DNA of 64,000 nucleotides from Acidobacterium sp. S8 (GTDB taxonomy: Bacteria > Acidobacteriota > Terriglobia > Terriglobales > Acidobacteriaceae). The notes under the pieces are model-generated. The model saw only the letters and a program-made list of their open reading frames with translations. It did not search any database and was not told where the DNA came from. Within the stretch, counting starts at the first letter, position 1. Each line of letters starts with the position of its first letter. A program made the position numbers and the translations under genes. Positions 8,278 to 16,867 of this stretch are shown here, piece after piece. The stretch lies in the NCBI RefSeq assembly GCF_009765985.1, contig NZ_LMUM01000037.1, positions 665,507 to 729,506 of the forward strand. The letters run 5' to 3'.

Positions 8278-8314
8278 GTATACCCTTGACGGGATATACT
8301 TTCAGGAGTATATT
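8278..8314 (+). promoter_or_regulatory. promoter and inverted-repeat operator of the toxin-antitoxin operon
   Basis: TTGACG (8286-8291) and TATATT (8309-8314) are spaced by exactly 17 bases and match sigma-70-type boxes. An imperfect inverted repeat GTATACCC / GGGATATAC (8278-8299) overlaps the -35 box, as expected for autorepression by the HTH antitoxin. With this promoter transcription would start at about 8320, almost on the toxin ATG, giving a leaderless or near-leaderless message. An AGGAG at 8304-8308 would only act on a longer transcript. Confidence 0.55.
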
Positions 8315-8318
8315 AAAC

Positions 8319-8681
8319 ATGGAATGGATTGTACTCATTGGCGATGAATTCGAGCCGGAGTTCTTGGCGCTGCCAAAGGACGTGCAGGATGAGACCTTGG
8401 CGATGACCAGGTTGCTCCAGCACTCCGGACCGCATCTCGGCAGGCCGCATGTGGACACGCTCAAGGATTCGAAGCACGCCAATATGAAAGAAATGCGCTT
8501 TGACGCCTCGGATGGTGTCTGGCGCGTAGCTTTTGCTTTTGATCCGAAGCGCCGGGCGATTTTGCTTGTGGCTGGGGACAAGTCAGGCGGGAGCCAAAAA
8601 CGGTTTTATCGCGAATTGATCCGGAAAGCCGATCAACGGTTCGATGCTCATCTGGAGCGCATCAAGAAGGAAAGGAAATAG
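8319..8681 (+). CDS. higB: RelE/HigB-type toxin (Gp49-like) of a type II toxin-antitoxin pair
   Basis: The 120-residue product starts MEWIVLIGDEF. It has the Gp49/HigB mRNA-interferase pattern: EFLALPKDVQDE, a central GPHLGRPHVDTLKDSKHANMK segment, MRFDASDGVWRVAFAFDP, and a basic C-terminal helix (FYRELIRKADQRF). Toxins of this family cut mRNA, usually on the ribosome, and are neutralised by the antitoxin encoded next. I chose ATG 8319 because the upstream TTG (8286) lies inside the promoter. The toxin precedes the antitoxin, the order typical of HigBA. Three bases separate the two genes. Confidence 0.85.
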   Translation: MEWIVLIGDEFEPEFLALPKDVQDETLAMTRLLQHSGPHLGRPHVDTLKDSKHANMKEMRFDASDGVWRVAFAFDPKRRAILLVAGDKSGGSQKRFYRELIRKADQRFDAHLERIKKERK

Positions 8682-8684
8682 ATC

Positions 8685-9005
8685 ATGGCCAAGAACGTCA
8701 ACGACATCATCAAGAATCTCCCAGCGAGCCGTCAGCGGAAGATCGAAAAACGCGCCTCCACTCTGATCGCCGAGGAAATGACCTTGCAGGAGTTACGCCG
8801 AGCACGAGCGCTAACGCAGGTGCGCATGGCAAAAAGCCTTGGTGTTGCACAAAAGCAGATTTCGGAAATCGAGAAGCGGACCGATATGCACATCTCTACT
8901 CTCCGGCGCTCAATCGAAGCCATGGGCGGAACCCTGTCGCTCATAGCCGAATTTCCAGATCGCGAGCCCGTCGTGCTGGCAGGAATCTCCGCTCTCGACG
9001 CCTAA
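8685..9005 (+). CDS. higA: HigA-type XRE antitoxin
   Basis: The 106-residue protein contains an XRE/Cro helix-turn-helix at about residues 40-95 (LRRARALTQVRMAKSLGV, AQKQISEIEKR, ISTLRRSIEAMGG), a helical N-terminal extension, and a short C-terminal strand. It should bind the toxin and the inverted repeat in front of the operon, repressing it. The pair appears intact although the genes on both sides are broken, which fits the persistence of addiction modules in decaying islands. No second antitoxin domain is seen. Confidence 0.87.
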   Translation: MAKNVNDIIKNLPASRQRKIEKRASTLIAEEMTLQELRRARALTQVRMAKSLGVAQKQISEIEKRTDMHISTLRRSIEAMGGTLSLIAEFPDREPVVLAGISALDA

Positions 9006-9159
9006 CCATCGTCTCGGTTCAGACCTTCAACATCACTTATTACCTCTTTCCTACTGCCCAATCACTGCGGGGCGAAGGTATTGTAGCCCTCACCGCTTGC
9101 TGTCAATGACGCCCCTGCCCTGCGATCATACTTCCCCAGCTAAGATCGCTTCTCACGAC

Positions 9160-9827
9160 CTATATCGATTTGTTGATATTCTTCAAAAGTTCCTCCGCCA
9201 ACCCCACTGCATAAGCCACTCGTTGACGATTGATTGAGGTCGAGTGCACTTCGCTGTTACGTATCATGCGTAGTTCGATAAGGCGGCTCAGATCTTCAGA
9301 ACTAATCACGCCCACAGTCATAGCCTCTTCCCAAAAGAAAGTATGACCAGGCTCCACTCCAGCGACTTCAGACTTTCGTTTCAACTTCTCTTCGATCTGG
9401 TTCCAAAGTGCTACTAGAGTTTCCAGAGTCGGAGCTGGACGTGGGTCACCTAGAGACAGTCCGAAGAGATGTTTGAGAAGCACTACCGCAATTTGCCTGT
9501 AGGCAAGCAAATATTGCTGGTCAACGCTCAGGCCGGTACCATCGTGATAAAGCTTATTTCTTATTCGATGGTAATGCTCGATATCGGCATCATCCAGTCC
9601 AGTTAGACGATCCCCTGCCCTGTTCCAGAGAAGGTTTAAGAGGCCAGGAAAGCTGTTCTCAGCTTCTGTCAGCTCTTTTTTAGAAACTACGACCCCTGAC
9701 TTAGAAGACGGTAGGGAAAGAAATACCCGAATGCACGTTTCAACGGCATTATCGATGCTAATGAATGCAATGCGGGCATCAAATGCAGTCTCCTGAGAGA
9801 TATGGGAGTCAGCGTGTCTGATAAGTT
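9160..9827 (-). pseudogene. HEPN-like protein with two Rx4H motifs, 5' end cut by a transposase remnant
   Basis: One open frame runs from at least 9827 down to the TGA at 9160, over 220 codons, but it has no convincing start codon. It contains two HEPN-type RNase motifs: RNKLYH in HRIRNKLYHDG, and RNSEVH in ELRMIRNSEVHS near the end. Each is followed by a long helix. HEPN domains with Rx4-6H are RNases of toxin-antitoxin and abortive-infection systems. The frame enters the 3' end of the transposase remnant at 9828, so the N-terminus was lost or replaced there. A shorter product from the TTG at 9510 would keep only the second motif. Confidence 0.55.
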
Positions 9828-10637
9828 CTACTGCCCCGTAAGCCCGTTGCGGTACCTTTTGATCCGGAACCCGGAAGCGGGGAGGACGGCGGCATTTGCA
9901 TGAATCTCCTGAAGGGCTGTGCCCCTTTTCAGTTCAAGAAGCGCGTCGACTACCTTCTGCCGATCTTTGAGTACCGAACTTAATTCGCGGCGACGTTGAT
10001 TGCGCACGCGAATGATGTCTCGTAAGGGAATCGTCTCCCCGGCCAGTTCTGCGGAAACAGCTGGGCAGAGGAACCGGTCCCTGTAGAACACGCGGACTTC
10101 ACCCATGTCGCGCGGATCGAAGCGTATGGTCACATCTTCTCCTACATAGGCAGCCAACGTAAGCGATAGGTACCGAAGGCCCTGAAAATGAATGCCATCA
10201 CGGCGCACTTTGCGGGTGCGGACCTCCTGCATCAGCAAGAGGTCAAGCTGCTCGAGTGACTGGCATGCGCGGTAAGAAACCACCCTCTTCCCATCGCGAG
10301 GAGGGAACGGGCCGCCCTTCCTCGCTGATGCGGCGATGGTAAGTCTCAAGCAGGAACGCTCGAAAGAGCTCTTCGAAACGTTCGAGCGAGAGGCTGGGCT
10401 TCTGTCGTTTCCTCTTGAGGTAGCCGTCGAGTTCGCAAAGCAGCATCTGATTTACCGTTCGAAAAAAACGCTCAATCCGACCTCGCCCCTGTGGCTTTCC
10501 CGGTGTCGAGAACACAAGGCGCATCTTGAGATCTACGGCAACTTGCTCGATATGCTTCGAGGTAAAATCGGAACCATTGTCTGTGTAGAGAACTTCTGGA
10601 ATGCCGCAAATGTGTCAACGCGGATGGCAGGACGACA
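9828..10637 (-). mobile_element. broken DDE transposase (integrase core plus Mu-type C-terminal domain)
   Basis: Two frames together make the C-terminal half of an rve-type transposase. The first (about 10637 to 10243) has the second catalytic Asp in VLYTDNGSDF and the Glu in GRGRIERFFRTVNQ, ending GFLPRMP. The second (10349 to 9828) resumes at SLEQLDLLLMQEVRTRK and carries the Mu-type C-terminal barrel (FDPRDMGEVRVFYRD). The join lies near 10260 and needs a frameshift. The N-terminal HTH and first catalytic Asp are missing, with a stop codon at the upstream end. Clear terminal inverted repeats were not seen. The element is dead and marks the boundary between the HEPN fragment and the AhpD gene. 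Confidence 0.8.
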
Positions 10638-10767
10638 CCCATCTCCACCTTTCGGATGACGCGTTCCGGTCGATGCGGGAGTTACTATGCTCTCGAGAAG
10701 AATTGCGGCGTTGCCAAACACCGCTGATTGAAATGCTTTGCAGAATTCGATTGCGGAGGCACTACTC

Positions 10768-11352
10768 GTGGCCCACATCACTTTGCCGATCGCTGAGCAA
10801 CTCGGCCGTGAATTCCCTGGTATCGTCGGACCGATGACCTTCCGTCCGGAAACCGCCGCTCCTATCAATGAGCTGGTTAATATCCTGCTGCGAGGGGAAA
10901 GCACCCTGACCCGTGGGGAACGCGAGCTCATCGCAACCCACGTTTCCTGGCGCAACGATTGCTTGTTCTGCCAGACCATTCACGGAGCCGTCGCCGCCGC
11001 GCAACTCGGGCACGACGAGCAGTTGGTGCAGATGGTCAAAACCGACTGGATCAATGCCGACATCATTCCCAAGATGAAGGCTCTCCTGAATATCGCCGGG
11101 AAAGTCCAGATCGGCGGTAAGCACGTGACAGAAGAAGATGTCGCCGCCGCACGAACTGAAGGAGCCACCGATCTCGAAATTCACGATGCCGTCCTAATTG
11201 CGGCTATCTTCTGCATGTGCAACCGCTATGTCGACGGTCTCGACACCTGGGCTCCGAAAGATATGGATATCTACCGCGCCAATGCCGCGCGGATCGTCGC
11301 CCAGGGATACACCGCCGTGACCGAATCCGCGATAGCAAATGCAGCTCGCTGA
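10768..11352 (+). CDS. AhpD-like / carboxymuconolactone decarboxylase family protein
   Basis: With the GTG start at 10768 the product has 194 residues; a strong GGAGG lies eight bases upstream and the N-terminus VAHITLP matches this family better than the TTG at 10738. The AhpD signature C65-x2-C68-x3-H72 (CLFCQTIH) is intact, followed by the helix AAAQLG. Proteins of this type are peroxidase-related thiol enzymes, and relatives decarboxylate gamma-carboxymuconolactone in aromatic degradation. The gene opens a plus-strand run leading to a flavin enzyme, a TonB-dependent receptor and a reductive dehalogenase. A role in detoxifying or processing a halogenated aromatic is possible but inferred from position only. 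Confidence 0.85.
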   Translation: MAHITLPIAEQLGREFPGIVGPMTFRPETAAPINELVNILLRGESTLTRGERELIATHVSWRNDCLFCQTIHGAVAAAQLGHDEQLVQMVKTDWINADIIPKMKALLNIAGKVQIGGKHVTEEDVAAARTEGATDLEIHDAVLIAAIFCMCNRYVDGLDTWAPKDMDIYRANAARIVAQGYTAVTESAIANAAR

Positions 11353-11405
11353 AATAGGCTGAGATCCAGACTGGCAATTCGGAAGACTAGCGTTGGGAGA
11401 ACAGG

Positions 11406-12023
11406 ATGTTCGGTGCGACTGATAGGTATCTCGACTTTACTGATCGCGTTCCGGTGATAAAGACTGTTGAGCTCACTGAAGCAGCGCTTGCGGTCGACCT
11501 CGAGGCCAAACAACTTTGCGCCGGACTGACCGAAGAACAACTCTCCTGGAGTCCTGGGACGGGAAAGTGGTCAGTCGCCGAAAATCTCGCCCATCTCCGC
11601 ACCACCATCCAGGTTTTTTTGCCCGCCGTGGACTCTGCCCTTGAGGCGAGCAGGATAATGGGACTGCATAGTGAGGGACCATTTGCACTGAGCCCCTTTG
11701 GCCGACTCATCGTCTGGCGAATGGACGCGCGGCCATTGATCAAGATGCGAGCTCCAAAGACGCTGCTGCCGCGATTGCTTAGTTCCGCTGGATCAGAGTT
11801 GGAGCAGTTTCTTACTTCGCAGGCAGCCCTCAGGCTGCGTATTTCGGAGGCCAGCGGTCTTGACCTCACTGCATGGCGATTCTCCTCTCCGGTTGCCAGC
11901 TACTTCCGCGTGAACCTGCTCGAGTTCTTCTCTGCATGCAACGCTCACTCTCGGCGGCACATCTGCCAGGCTCACAGCGTCCGAAGGGCAATGCTCGCAG
12001 ATACGAAACGCTCTCACGCCTAA
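11406..12023 (+). CDS. DinB-family protein
   Basis: This 205-residue protein has the DinB/YfiT four-helix pattern with a probable metal-binding histidine set: one in KWSVAENLAHLRTT and others in the C-terminal AHSRRHICQAHSVR. A central hydrophobic insertion (ALSPFGRLIVWRM) is unusual for the shortest members. DinB-fold enzymes include bacillithiol- and mycothiol-dependent transferases, some acting on electrophiles. The gene lies 53 bases after the AhpD-like gene and 55 bases before the flavin enzyme, so it is probably cotranscribed. A thiol-transferase role in handling a reactive halogenated intermediate would fit the neighbours but is speculation. Confidence 0.83.
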   Translation: MFGATDRYLDFTDRVPVIKTVELTEAALAVDLEAKQLCAGLTEEQLSWSPGTGKWSVAENLAHLRTTIQVFLPAVDSALEASRIMGLHSEGPFALSPFGRLIVWRMDARPLIKMRAPKTLLPRLLSSAGSELEQFLTSQAALRLRISEASGLDLTAWRFSSPVASYFRVNLLEFFSACNAHSRRHICQAHSVRRAMLADTKRSHA

Positions 12024-12078
12024 CTCCATTTGAACTGCCTATCGAGGACACTCTCTATAGCGTGGTTTCCTACGTGAT

Positions 12079-13431
12079 GTGGGCCCAACTCAACCTCAAA
12101 GATTGGTCAGAACGTCCGTGCAAGACAAGAAAGACAATTTCGACGTAACCGTCATCGGCGGCGGCCTCGCCGGCATGTCGTCCTCGATCCATCTCGCCAA
12201 TGCCGGCCTGAAAGTTTTGTGTATCGAGGCCGATCCTCTCGACAAGGATCCAGTAGGCGAGTCATTGGACTGGTCGGCCCCCGATCTGCTTAAAGCTCTA
12301 GGACTGCCCATGCAGTATCTGCTCGACCAAGGCATCGCCACTTACAAACGGCACGTCATTCTGAAGCTCAGAGACGGTGCCGAGCAGCACTATATTCCCG
12401 GTGAGTGGCTGGGCAAGCCTCCCTACAACGTGAATCTCCGCACCTTGCACGTCGATCGCAGCCAACTGAATCAGGCGCTCAGGGAGATATTCATTGGCAA
12501 GGGAATTACGCTGATCAACGACAGAGTAGCCCACATCGAGACTGCCGGCAGAGTGGTCAAAGCAGTCGTCACTGCCCGAGGCGAACGCATCGTCTCAAAA
12601 TGGTTTATTGACGCATCTGGCTCCAATGCCGGTTTATTCCCCCGGATATTTGACTTGCCGGTCTATGAGTATGGCCCGCACAAAGTGGCGATGTGGGAAT
12701 ACTTCACGGTCCCCGAGTCTATCGAGGGCACGATCCTTCATGCCGATGGTGCAGGACCGCCATACATGGAGTGGGTTTGGCAGATTCCGATACATCCCAA
12801 CACCATCAGCGTGGGCTACGTCACGACAGGGGAGATGGTCAAAGAGAAGCGACAACAAGGGCTCAGCGTAAGAGACATCTTTGCGGCGCAACTGCAACGA
12901 TTCCCTGATTTGCAAAGTTTGTTGCACGAGCCGGGGAGAGAGCAGCCTCGAACGACATCCTTTCGCTGCCGTGTCTTCGCAAATGTTGCCGGACCCAACT
13001 GGCTGGTGGCTGGCGAGGCGGCGGCGATGGTTGATCCGATGACTTCGAATGGCGTGACAGCTGCGTTGAGACACGCGGCGGAGGGATCGAGCCTGATCAT
13101 CCGGTATCGCAACCGCCAAACACTTTCGCGCCTGTCTGCGGCTATGTACAGCCAACGGGTCTTGAGCCTCGCCAGATTCTTCAATAGCGGGATTGAGAAT
13201 GTGCTCTACGACTGGCCGATCAGAAATCGCATCGGTCCTTTCAACGCCGGCGATCTGTATACCATTCCAGCCTGGAGCATGAATGTTGTCTACTCGCGAC
13301 TGCGCCCTCAAGGGTTAATCAAGACGACCCTGCTTCGCCTGTTGCTGGCAACATTGAGATATTCTCTCGGAGCCTTTCACTGGTTTTGCAAACGGACTCA
13401 GTCATCCTCGACTTCCGGAGCCGCGTCATAG
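12079..13431 (+). CDS. FAD-dependent oxidoreductase of the halogenase / geranylgeranyl-reductase group
   Basis: The 450-residue protein has a Rossmann FAD motif (VIGGGLAGMSSSIHLA, residues 25-40), an adenine-ribose acidic residue in LCIEAD, VGESLDWSAP (compare GESLLP in flavin halogenases), and a second FAD-binding segment AGEAAAMVDPMTSNG. It also contains W232-V-W-Q-I-P237, an exact WxWxIP motif, which marks FADH2-dependent halogenases and blocks monooxygenase chemistry there. The catalytic Lys of tryptophan halogenases could not be placed. The hydrophobic C-terminus (LIKTTLLRLLLATL) may associate with membranes. ATG 12079 and GTG 12118 are both possible starts; neither has a good ribosome site. 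Halogenase, dehalogenating hydroxylase and isoprenoid reductase remain alternatives. Confidence 0.8.
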   Translation: MGPTQPQRLVRTSVQDKKDNFDVTVIGGGLAGMSSSIHLANAGLKVLCIEADPLDKDPVGESLDWSAPDLLKALGLPMQYLLDQGIATYKRHVILKLRDGAEQHYIPGEWLGKPPYNVNLRTLHVDRSQLNQALREIFIGKGITLINDRVAHIETAGRVVKAVVTARGERIVSKWFIDASGSNAGLFPRIFDLPVYEYGPHKVAMWEYFTVPESIEGTILHADGAGPPYMEWVWQIPIHPNTISVGYVTTGEMVKEKRQQGLSVRDIFAAQLQRFPDLQSLLHEPGREQPRTTSFRCRVFANVAGPNWLVAGEAAAMVDPMTSNGVTAALRHAAEGSSLIIRYRNRQTLSRLSAAMYSQRVLSLARFFNSGIENVLYDWPIRNRIGPFNAGDLYTIPAWSMNVVYSRLRPQGLIKTTLLRLLLATLRYSLGAFHWFCKRTQSSSTSGAAS

Positions 13432-13706
13432 AACTTTCGAAGATCTAACTGCTTGCTTGTTTCTTTCATAGCTCTGACGCTTGACGTTGCGTCCTTTCTC
13501 AGAGGGATACATCGCGCCTTGCCACGCAGATGGCCCCCTCGTTAGGCACTACAACCACCGGACTCTCCATCCCAGGTATGACGCCGACATCCTTCCTTGG
13601 GTTGTGGTGCCTTCGCTTCGCATTCCTGATAATGCCGATGTGACAGCCACAAGGCTGCACACTCCTCCAACTCGCAACTATCAATGAACCACTTCGAGGC
13701 CATTCA

Positions 13707-16700
13707 GTGACTAATGTGTACGATCACTCCACTCAGCATTCCGTGCCGAATAATCTTCGCATCAATCTTTCTCGTGCGTCCTCAGCTACGCTTCGAGGCC
13801 TTTCGCTAATCCTCTTCGCGGCCACAGCAATCTCCTCATCGTTCGGCCAGCAGTTCGCAACGCTCAAGGTCACTGTCGTGGACCCGTCAGGTAGCTTCGT
13901 TGCAGATGCAAAGGTCTCGACCCGCAAAACTGATACCGGTATTGTTCGCGACGGAGTTTCCGATAAGGCAGGGAGCGTTGTGATTCCTGGCCTCTCGGCC
14001 GGTCAGTACACGTTGACAGTGGATGCCGCTTCCTTCGCTCCTTACGAAGTTCCGCTGGTACTGACGCTCGGCCAGATGGCGGACGTGCAGGTGCCCCTGC
14101 GCATTGCTGGCGCAACTGAACAGGTGGAGGTCACTGAATCAACTCAAGGGATTGACCGGGAGCGGACTGTGGGAAGCCAAGTCATCAATCCCAGGCAAAT
14201 ATCGAATCTTCCAATTTCAGACCGCGATTTTGTTGATTTTGTATTACTCACGCCCACCGCCACGGTCGGGCGCAATACGAGCACCGGAGCCCAGTCGGCC
14301 TTTCAAGAATCGGTGCTCCAGGTTAGCTTCGGGGGTTTGCGCGAAACACACAGCGTCCTTTATGGAGTGGATGGGGTCGATTACACAACCACCGTCTCCG
14401 GGGTCCAGCGGGTAAGCCCGTCGCTCGATTGGGTGCAGGAGTTCCGAGTGGTCAATGGCCCGGATGCCGCAAGCGGCACACTCAATCTAGGTGCAGTGGT
14501 AAACACGATTACCAAATCGGGCACCAACGATTTGCATGGTTCGCTCTACGACTACGTTCGCAACAGCGCGATGGATGCCAACAATTTGCTCTCCGCGCCG
14601 GGCTTTAACACGCTGCGATTTAACCAGTTTGGGGCGACTGTCGGCGGCCCTCTGCGGAGAGACAAAGCGTTCTTCTTTCTCGGCTATGAAGGACAGCGCC
14701 GCGCGGAATCGCCCATCTACTCTCATTTCATTTTGAAGTGCATCGACACCCAAGGTTGCCTTGGACCCGGCACACCCAGCATCAATCAGATCAAACAGGA
14801 TCTGGGCCTGTCGCCGGAAAACTTGGACTCCCTTCTTCTTGTCAATGACTACGACAAGACCTTCGGGAAGCTCACCGATGTGTTCAACGAACGAAGCACT
14901 CTGTCGGTCGGCTACCTTTATGCGAATTTGAGGAATGACGGCACTCCTGCGGCCTCGCCAGGACAGGGCCTGCCTTCGAGCTACCGTCAAAATCCCATTC
15001 AGGATCAAACGGTTTACGGAAACTTCTTCCATCTCGTCAGTCCTGTATTTACTTCGGAGAGTTCTGTCGCCTTCGGCCGGCGTGTGTTCTATATGAACCC
15101 CGTCGGCGCCGGTTACGAGCCGGCCATCGATGTTGCAGACACACTCTACAGCGGCGGATTTCTCGGTGGCGTCGACTATTATCGCGAGATTTACTTCCCA
15201 GTCACGCAGGCCATGACTTACACGCGGGGCTCTCACACCATTAAATTTGGGGGCGGCTTTGAACCGATATGGTTTGCGGCGCAGACGCCATACTTTACGC
15301 CTGGCGTAGGGATCTTTAGTCCTCAGAGCTTCTTTGGTGCCGGTCAATTTGCGGGGTTCGGTCCGGGGACGGCGGTGGAGTTTCTCTTCCAGCAGACCAG
15401 GGCGGATTTTGGCACTCAGGTTCCGCAACGCAACCTGCCCTTCGAGGGCGGTTTCTATGACGGCCCGAATGGACCGGCTCACCAGGCGGCTGATCAGGTA
15501 GCGTTTTGGCACAAGCTGGCAGGCTTTTATATTCAAGATCAGTGGAAAGCCCTCCCGAATCTGACGTTCTCTTACGGGCTGCGTTACGACATCGATTTTC
15601 TTCCGTCAGCAAGCGATCTTCGCATCATCGGCAAGATGAACCCAACCAGCTTTGGAAATGTGCAACCACGGGTGGGCCTTGCTTATTCTTTTCGCGAAGG
15701 CAAAGGTGTAGTCCGCTCCAGCTTCGGTTTGTATAACGGGTCGCTCGAATACAGCAGCTTGGTCAATGGGTGGCACGGCGCGGCCCCGTTCACGAAGATG
15801 AACCAGCCCTTGCTCGCCAATTTCGCAGACCCGACGAATGACCTGGTGGGCTTTGGGCCGGCGGGCATGGTCGGGACAGCTGGCCCGGTACTCGCGGGCG
15901 CGGCATTTTCGAACTTTACCCATACAGGTACTTACCCGGTCCCTTCAATTCTGAAGCAGTTTCCCCTCGGGTTTACGCAGCGCACATTCCCGTTCAGTTA
16001 CTCAGAGCTGGGGACTCTGGAGATCGAAAACCAGTTGGGCGGAGGCTGGATTCTGACACTCGGATACCGGTATGTACACGCGTCACGCCTGTTGAGCTCC
16101 AACACAATCAATGGCGTTCCTGATGGTTTCCTCCCAGATGGCGTACAGAAGTTCTTGCCGGCCGACTCCAACTTTGGGTTTGTTTTGTATGCAACCCCCT
16201 CTGGCTGGTCGATCTATAACGCTGGAATTGTCAGCCTGCGCAAGGATTTTGCCAAAAACTATAGCGTGATGGCCAATTATGTCTACGGCAAGTCCATCGA
16301 TGTGGCTACGGAAAACCAGCTGCAGGACGAACCACAGGACTACCTCAACCCCGCACTCGATCGGGCAGTGAGTGACAACGACGTCCGTCACCGACTGGCG
16401 TTGACGATCATGGCGCAATCACCAAACACCTGGGTTGCGCCGCTACGGAATTTTCAGTTTTCGATACTCAATACTTTGCAAAGTCCCCAGTACTACAGCA
16501 TTCTCGCCGGATCCGACATCAATGGTGATGGTTTCCCGTTCAACGATCGCGTAGGGGGCATAGGTCGGAACAGCTATCGTGGGGACGCATACTACAACAC
16601 TGATATACGCCTGCAAAAACTGTTGAACGTGGGCGAGCGTGTCAAAGTGAATCTCAGTGCTGAGGTACTCAATCTTGTGAACCGCGTGAATGTGACGGAT

Positions 16701-16853
16701 GTGGACCAGGTCTACGGCTCCGGAACGTTCCTCGGTCCTGTCCCGAAAGTCTACGGTGATGGCATTGGCAGCCCGGCCAATCCTACATTCGGAAGTCCAA
16801 CGTATGCGGCGGCAGCGCGGCAGGTTCAACTTTCTCTGAAACTTCAGTTCTAA
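13707..16853 (+). CDS. TonB-dependent receptor with carboxypeptidase-regulatory-like domain (Oar type)
   Basis: The 1048-residue outer-membrane protein has a signal sequence (LSLILFAATAISSSFG, near residues 32-47). A carboxypeptidase-regulatory-like beta-sandwich follows at about 50-135 (LKVTVVDPSGS), then a plug domain (QISNLPISDRDFVDFVLLTP, TKSGTNDLHGSLYDYVRN), and a long beta-barrel ending in aromatic LSLKLQF. This layout is widespread in Acidobacteriota, where such receptors import large or poorly diffusing molecules with TonB energy. The start is GTG 13707, with another GTG nine bases on. It lies 14 bases before the reductive dehalogenase, which has a good ribosome site, so the two should be cotranscribed. 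This suggests that the transported molecule is the dehalogenase substrate or its corrinoid cofactor (inference). Confidence 0.93.
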   Translation: MTNVYDHSTQHSVPNNLRINLSRASSATLRGLSLILFAATAISSSFGQQFATLKVTVVDPSGSFVADAKVSTRKTDTGIVRDGVSDKAGSVVIPGLSAGQYTLTVDAASFAPYEVPLVLTLGQMADVQVPLRIAGATEQVEVTESTQGIDRERTVGSQVINPRQISNLPISDRDFVDFVLLTPTATVGRNTSTGAQSAFQESVLQVSFGGLRETHSVLYGVDGVDYTTTVSGVQRVSPSLDWVQEFRVVNGPDAASGTLNLGAVVNTITKSGTNDLHGSLYDYVRNSAMDANNLLSAPGFNTLRFNQFGATVGGPLRRDKAFFFLGYEGQRRAESPIYSHFILKCIDTQGCLGPGTPSINQIKQDLGLSPENLDSLLLVNDYDKTFGKLTDVFNERSTLSVGYLYANLRNDGTPAASPGQGLPSSYRQNPIQDQTVYGNFFHLVSPVFTSESSVAFGRRVFYMNPVGAGYEPAIDVADTLYSGGFLGGVDYYREIYFPVTQAMTYTRGSHTIKFGGGFEPIWFAAQTPYFTPGVGIFSPQSFFGAGQFAGFGPGTAVEFLFQQTRADFGTQVPQRNLPFEGGFYDGPNGPAHQAADQVAFWHKLAGFYIQDQWKALPNLTFSYGLRYDIDFLPSASDLRIIGKMNPTSFGNVQPRVGLAYSFREGKGVVRSSFGLYNGSLEYSSLVNGWHGAAPFTKMNQPLLANFADPTNDLVGFGPAGMVGTAGPVLAGAAFSNFTHTGTYPVPSILKQFPLGFTQRTFPFSYSELGTLEIENQLGGGWILTLGYRYVHASRLLSSNTINGVPDGFLPDGVQKFLPADSNFGFVLYATPSGWSIYNAGIVSLRKDFAKNYSVMANYVYGKSIDVATENQLQDEPQDYLNPALDRAVSDNDVRHRLALTIMAQSPNTWVAPLRNFQFSILNTLQSPQYYSILAGSDINGDGFPFNDRVGGIGRNSYRGDAYYNTDIRLQKLLNVGERVKVNLSAEVLNLVNRVNVTDVDQVYGSGTFLGPVPKVYGDGIGSPANPTFGSPTYAAAARQVQLSLKLQF

Positions 16854-16867
16854 GGAAAGACATCGAC

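Noticed and set aside
10738..10767. TTG at 10738 as start of the AhpD-like protein
   Set aside because: The GTG at 10768 has a strong GGAGG and fits the family N-terminus.
12634..13311. A 225-codon minus-strand frame inside the flavin enzyme gene
   Set aside because: Antisense shadow of the FAD-binding gene; no family resemblance.
14487..15536. A 349-codon minus-strand frame inside the TonB receptor gene
   Set aside because: It is the antisense shadow of a receptor coding region with clear domain structure; composition is Arg-rich with no motif or ribosome site.
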